Position numbers and translations under genes: made by a program. From Clostridiaceae bacterium (GTDB lineage Bacteria; Bacillota; Clostridia; Lachnospirales; Lachnospiraceae), in assembly GCA_018378255.1 (NCBI GenBank), contig JAGZXV010000062.1, forward strand, positions 1-25,565: a DNA stretch of 25,565 nt, in the 5' to 3' direction. The notes under the pieces were generated by a model. It was not told the DNA's origin, ran no database searches, and saw only the letters and a list, made by a program, of their open reading frames with translations. Positions 23,188 through 25,565 of this stretch are shown here, in pieces; within the stretch, counting starts at the first letter, position 1; every line of letters begins with the position of its first letter.

Positions 23188-23193
23188 TATAAT
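23188..23193 (+). promoter_or_regulatory. -10 box before the DUF1538 gene
   Basis: A perfect TATAAT lies 34 bp before the start codon. The matching -35 position shows no consensus, so the promoter is weak or activator dependent. Confidence 0.4.
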
Positions 23194-23227
23194 AAAATAG
23201 TGCACATAACATTAAAAAGGAGGGTTC

Positions 23228-24766
23228 ATGATATTTTACCAAACTAAACTTCAGGAGAAGCTGCAGGAAGCTTTGAAGGCAGTCCTTCCGATCATTGGGA
23301 TTGTGCTGCTGCTCTGTTTTACCATTGCCCCGGTTTCGCCAAGCATATTAATGGCGTTTATTCTGGGAGCGGTGCTGCTGATTGTGGGAATGATGTTTTT
23401 TTCACTGGGAGCGGAACTGGCGATGACGCCCATGGGGGAGAGGGTCGGTACCAGCATAACCAGGTCCAAAAAACTATTGGTGATGATCGGTCTGGGTTTT
23501 TTACTGGGATTTATGATTACCATTTCGGAGCCGGACCTTCAGGTTCTGGCGCAGCAGGTTCCTGCAATACCCAATATGGTGCTGATTCTGGCAGTGGCAG
23601 TGGGCGTTGGGATATTTTTAAGCATTGCGCTTCTTCGTATGCTTTTTGGCATTGCGCTGCCGCCACTTCTGGTGGTGCTCTATTGCATCGTATTTGTTCT
23701 GACAATTTTTGTTCCGGCTGATTTTCTGGCTGTGGCCTTTGATTCCGGAGGCGTGACTACCGGACCGATGACAGTGCCTTTTATCATGGCTCTTGGTATT
23801 GGTATCTCTTCAATTCGAAGCGATAGACATGCGGCTGATGACAGTTTTGGCCTTGTGTCCCTTTGTTCGGTGGGACCTATTTTAGCAGTTCTAGTATTAG
23901 GGATGATTTTTCATCCGGCAGGCGGAGCCTATGAGCCGGAGGTGATCCCGGAGATTCAAAATTCCGTTGTGCTGAGGAAATTGTTTTCCGATGCGCTGCC
24001 TGAATATATGGCTGAAATGGCGGCCTCGCTGTTTCCGATCATTTTCTTTTTTGGAATATTTCAAATGGTATCTTTAAAACTCAGCAGAAAAAAATTGATT
24101 AAAATTTCTATTGGACTGATCTATACATACATCGGCCTGGTTCTGTTTTTAACAGGGGTGAACGTGGGCTTTATGCCGGCAGGAAACTATTTGGGACAGG
24201 TGATCGCAGGACTGCCTTACAGGTGGATTATCGTGCCTATTGGAATGGTGATCGGTTACTTTATCGTTATGGCAGAACCAGCCGTTTATGTGCTGACTAA
24301 ACAGGTAGAGGAGCTGACGGATGGGGCGATACCTGGTAAAGCCATGGAAACAAGCCTTTCCATCGGCGTGTCCTGTTCCATCGCGTTGGCTATGATCAGG
24401 GTATTGACCGGGATTTCAATTTTATGGTTTCTTATTCCGGGCTATGCGGTCGCATTGAGTTTATCATTTTTCGTGCCTAAGATATTTACAGCGATTGCAT
24501 TTGACTCAGGTGGTGTGGCATCCGGGCCGATGACGGCTACATTTTTACTGCCATTTGCCATGGGAGCCTGTGTGACTGTTGGCGGCAATATTGTGACGGA
24601 TGCATTTGGCGTTGTGGCAATGGTGGCAATGACTCCGTTAATCACCATACAGGTCCTGGGCGTGATCTATCAGAGGAAGGCAAAGCATTCCAAGGTGCAG
24701 ATACCGGCAGCAGAACCGCTGGCTTCTTTAGATATGCTTAATGATTACGATATTATTGAATTATAG
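23228..24766 (+). CDS. DUF1538 membrane protein with internal duplication, 512 aa
   Basis: About twelve hydrophobic segments. Two homologous halves are visible: AFDSGGVTTGPMTVPF (F171-F185) repeats as AFDSGGVASGPMTATF (F425-F439), and ISEPDLQVLAQQV (E101-P102) repeats as MAEPAVYVLTKQV (E350-P351). The spacing of about 250 residues marks a tandem DUF1538 architecture. The conserved Asp and Glu inside membrane segments look like ion-binding sites. As I recall, the related UmpAB pair of Halomonas has been reported as a Na+/H+ antiporter; whether that applies here is not shown. GGAGGG lies just before the ATG. The gene is followed after 14 nt by a tandem P-II-like gene, which very likely controls it. 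The C-terminal ~30 residues are hydrophilic and could be the contact site. Confidence 0.88.
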   Translation: MIFYQTKLQEKLQEALKAVLPIIGIVLLLCFTIAPVSPSILMAFILGAVLLIVGMMFFSLGAELAMTPMGERVGTSITRSKKLLVMIGLGFLLGFMITISEPDLQVLAQQVPAIPNMVLILAVAVGVGIFLSIALLRMLFGIALPPLLVVLYCIVFVLTIFVPADFLAVAFDSGGVTTGPMTVPFIMALGIGISSIRSDRHAADDSFGLVSLCSVGPILAVLVLGMIFHPAGGAYEPEVIPEIQNSVVLRKLFSDALPEYMAEMAASLFPIIFFFGIFQMVSLKLSRKKLIKISIGLIYTYIGLVLFLTGVNVGFMPAGNYLGQVIAGLPYRWIIVPIGMVIGYFIVMAEPAVYVLTKQVEELTDGAIPGKAMETSLSIGVSCSIALAMIRVLTGISILWFLIPGYAVALSLSFFVPKIFTAIAFDSGGVASGPMTATFLLPFAMGACVTVGGNIVTDAFGVVAMVAMTPLITIQVLGVIYQRKAKHSKVQIPAAEPLASLDMLNDYDIIEL

Positions 24767-24780
24767 AAAGGGAATAAGGG

Positions 24781-25461
24781 ATGAGTGAAGTATATTTGAT
24801 GATTACCGTAACGAACCGGAGCCGTATAGAAAAATTCCTTTCCTTTTACAAGGAAAAACAGCTGAATGTCATGATGGTGACTTTGGGAGCCGGAACGGCA
24901 TCCGGGGATATGCTGGATTATCTCGGTTTAGAGGCGGCTGAAAAAGCGGTGATCTTTTCCGTGATAACGGATGATAGCTGGAATAAAGTAAAAAAAGGTC
25001 TGGAAAACCAGATGAAAATTGATATACCCGGCAGTGGAATTGCATTTATCATTCCTTTAAGCAGCATCGGAGGAAAGCGGGAACTGATGTTTTTGACGGA
25101 AAACCAGGGATATGAGAAAGGGGAAGAAACCGTATTGAAGGAAACAACTCATGAGCTGTTAGTAGTAATTGCGAATAACGGATATATAGAAAGCGTGATG
25201 GACGCGGCCAGAACCGCCGGGGCAGCCGGAGGAACCGTACTCCACGCGAAGGGAACCGGCATGGAACGGGCGGAACAGTTTTTAGGCGTCTCGCTGGCCT
25301 CTGAAAAAGAGATGATCTTCATTGTCACCAAGAAAGAGCAAAAAAATGCTATTATGAAAGCTATTATGGCCCAGGCCGGAATGGAATCGAAGGCTAAGTC
25401 CATTGTGTTTTCTTTACCGGTTACAAGCACAGCGGGGCTGCGGCTGTTGGAAGAAAATTAA
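24781..25461 (+). CDS. Tandem P-II-like regulatory protein, 226 aa
   Basis: The two halves have the same ferredoxin-like P-II pattern. The first (about 1-112) starts VYLMITVTNRSRIEKFLSFY and has TLGAGTAS. The second (about 122-226) starts ELLVVIANNGYIESVMDAAR, then GAAGGTVLHAKGTG, then KEMIFIVTKKEQKNAIMKAI. The T-loop is short and lacks the uridylylated Tyr region of GlnB, so this is a P-II-like transport regulator rather than a nitrogen sensor proper. P-II proteins are trimers of one domain; a two-domain chain should assemble differently or pair its halves. It follows the DUF1538 transporter gene by 14 nt, the usual arrangement of a P-II-like protein with its target. The ligand (nucleotide or other) is unknown. 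Confidence 0.85.
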   Translation: MSEVYLMITVTNRSRIEKFLSFYKEKQLNVMMVTLGAGTASGDMLDYLGLEAAEKAVIFSVITDDSWNKVKKGLENQMKIDIPGSGIAFIIPLSSIGGKRELMFLTENQGYEKGEETVLKETTHELLVVIANNGYIESVMDAARTAGAAGGTVLHAKGTGMERAEQFLGVSLASEKEMIFIVTKKEQKNAIMKAIMAQAGMESKAKSIVFSLPVTSTAGLRLLEEN

Positions 25462-25520
25462 AGATGGGGAAAATCTTTATTTAATTATATTGGTGAAAGT
25501 AACGCCGTGAATCCAGGGAT

Positions 25521-25546
25521 CGGGGGCGGACATCAAACCACCCCCG
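25521..25546 (+). terminator. GC-rich hairpin at window end
   Basis: CGGGGGCGG (25521-25529) pairs with CCACCCCCG (25538-25546) with one mismatch around ACATCAAA, and GGATC/GGTCC can extend it. It lies 60 bp after the P-II-like gene. No U-run follows; the last 50 bases are much richer in G and C than the rest of the window. Confidence 0.4.
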
Positions 25547-25565
25547 CCCGGTCCGATGCCCCGCC

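Noticed and set aside
1..25565. CRISPR array, tRNA, rRNA, integrase or insertion sequence
   Set aside because: No regularly spaced repeats, no cloverleaf-like or rRNA sequence and no transposase or recombinase motifs were found on either strand.

Overview
The window looks like a chromosomal segment of a gut-type Clostridia, most likely Lachnospiraceae (Enterocloster/Hungatella/Lachnoclostridium-like). Pointers are strong AGGAGG Shine-Dalgarno sites, mid-range GC, a PAS/GGDEF/EAL giant protein, a sugar ABC importer without its own ATPase, co-factor-independent phosphoglycerate mutase and a DUF1538/P-II pair. The taxonomy is inference from gene content, not from a marker gene. No tRNA, rRNA, CRISPR array, integrase or transposase is visible.

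Region 1 (1-9.9 kb) is a dense accessory block. On the minus strand a TetR-type regulator precedes two half-size ABC exporters that probably form a heterodimer; the second runs off the window start. Divergent from them is a plus-strand unit: a 79-residue conserved-looking small protein, a MATE efflux pump and a cytidylate-kinase-like P-loop protein translationally coupled to the pump. Two terminator-like hairpins that share the same 12-nt apical sequence sit before the small protein and before the pump; this is the strongest candidate here for an undescribed regulatory system. Next come a secreted 168-residue protein, preceded by four direct repeats of 11-bp period, and an OmpR-type response regulator/histidine kinase pair. 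The block ends in what looks like the decayed remnant of an HD-domain gene fused to the kinase stop codon.

Region 2 (10-16.9 kb): a 983-residue PAS-PAS-GGDEF(degenerate)-EAL-PAS-PAS protein, probably a c-di-GMP phosphodiesterase; then, divergently arranged, an M55 (DppA-like) D-aminopeptidase and a FadR-type GntR regulator; then an IlvD/Edd dehydratase with its own promoter and a palindrome placed like a repressor site.

Region 3 (16.9-20.4 kb): a minus-strand sugar ABC importer operon (permease, permease, lipoprotein). Its promoter is bracketed by two copies of an inverted TGTTCA/TGAACA pair with identical 24-nt spacing.

Region 4 (20.4-25.6 kb): stand-alone gpmI with a clear terminator; a low-GC zinc-ribbon/YbjQ fusion gene; and a two-gene operon joining a duplicated DUF1538 membrane protein to a tandem P-II-like protein, suggesting a P-II-controlled ion or solute transporter. 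The window ends in an unusually GC-rich hairpin.

All assignments come from reading motifs by eye; no database search was run.
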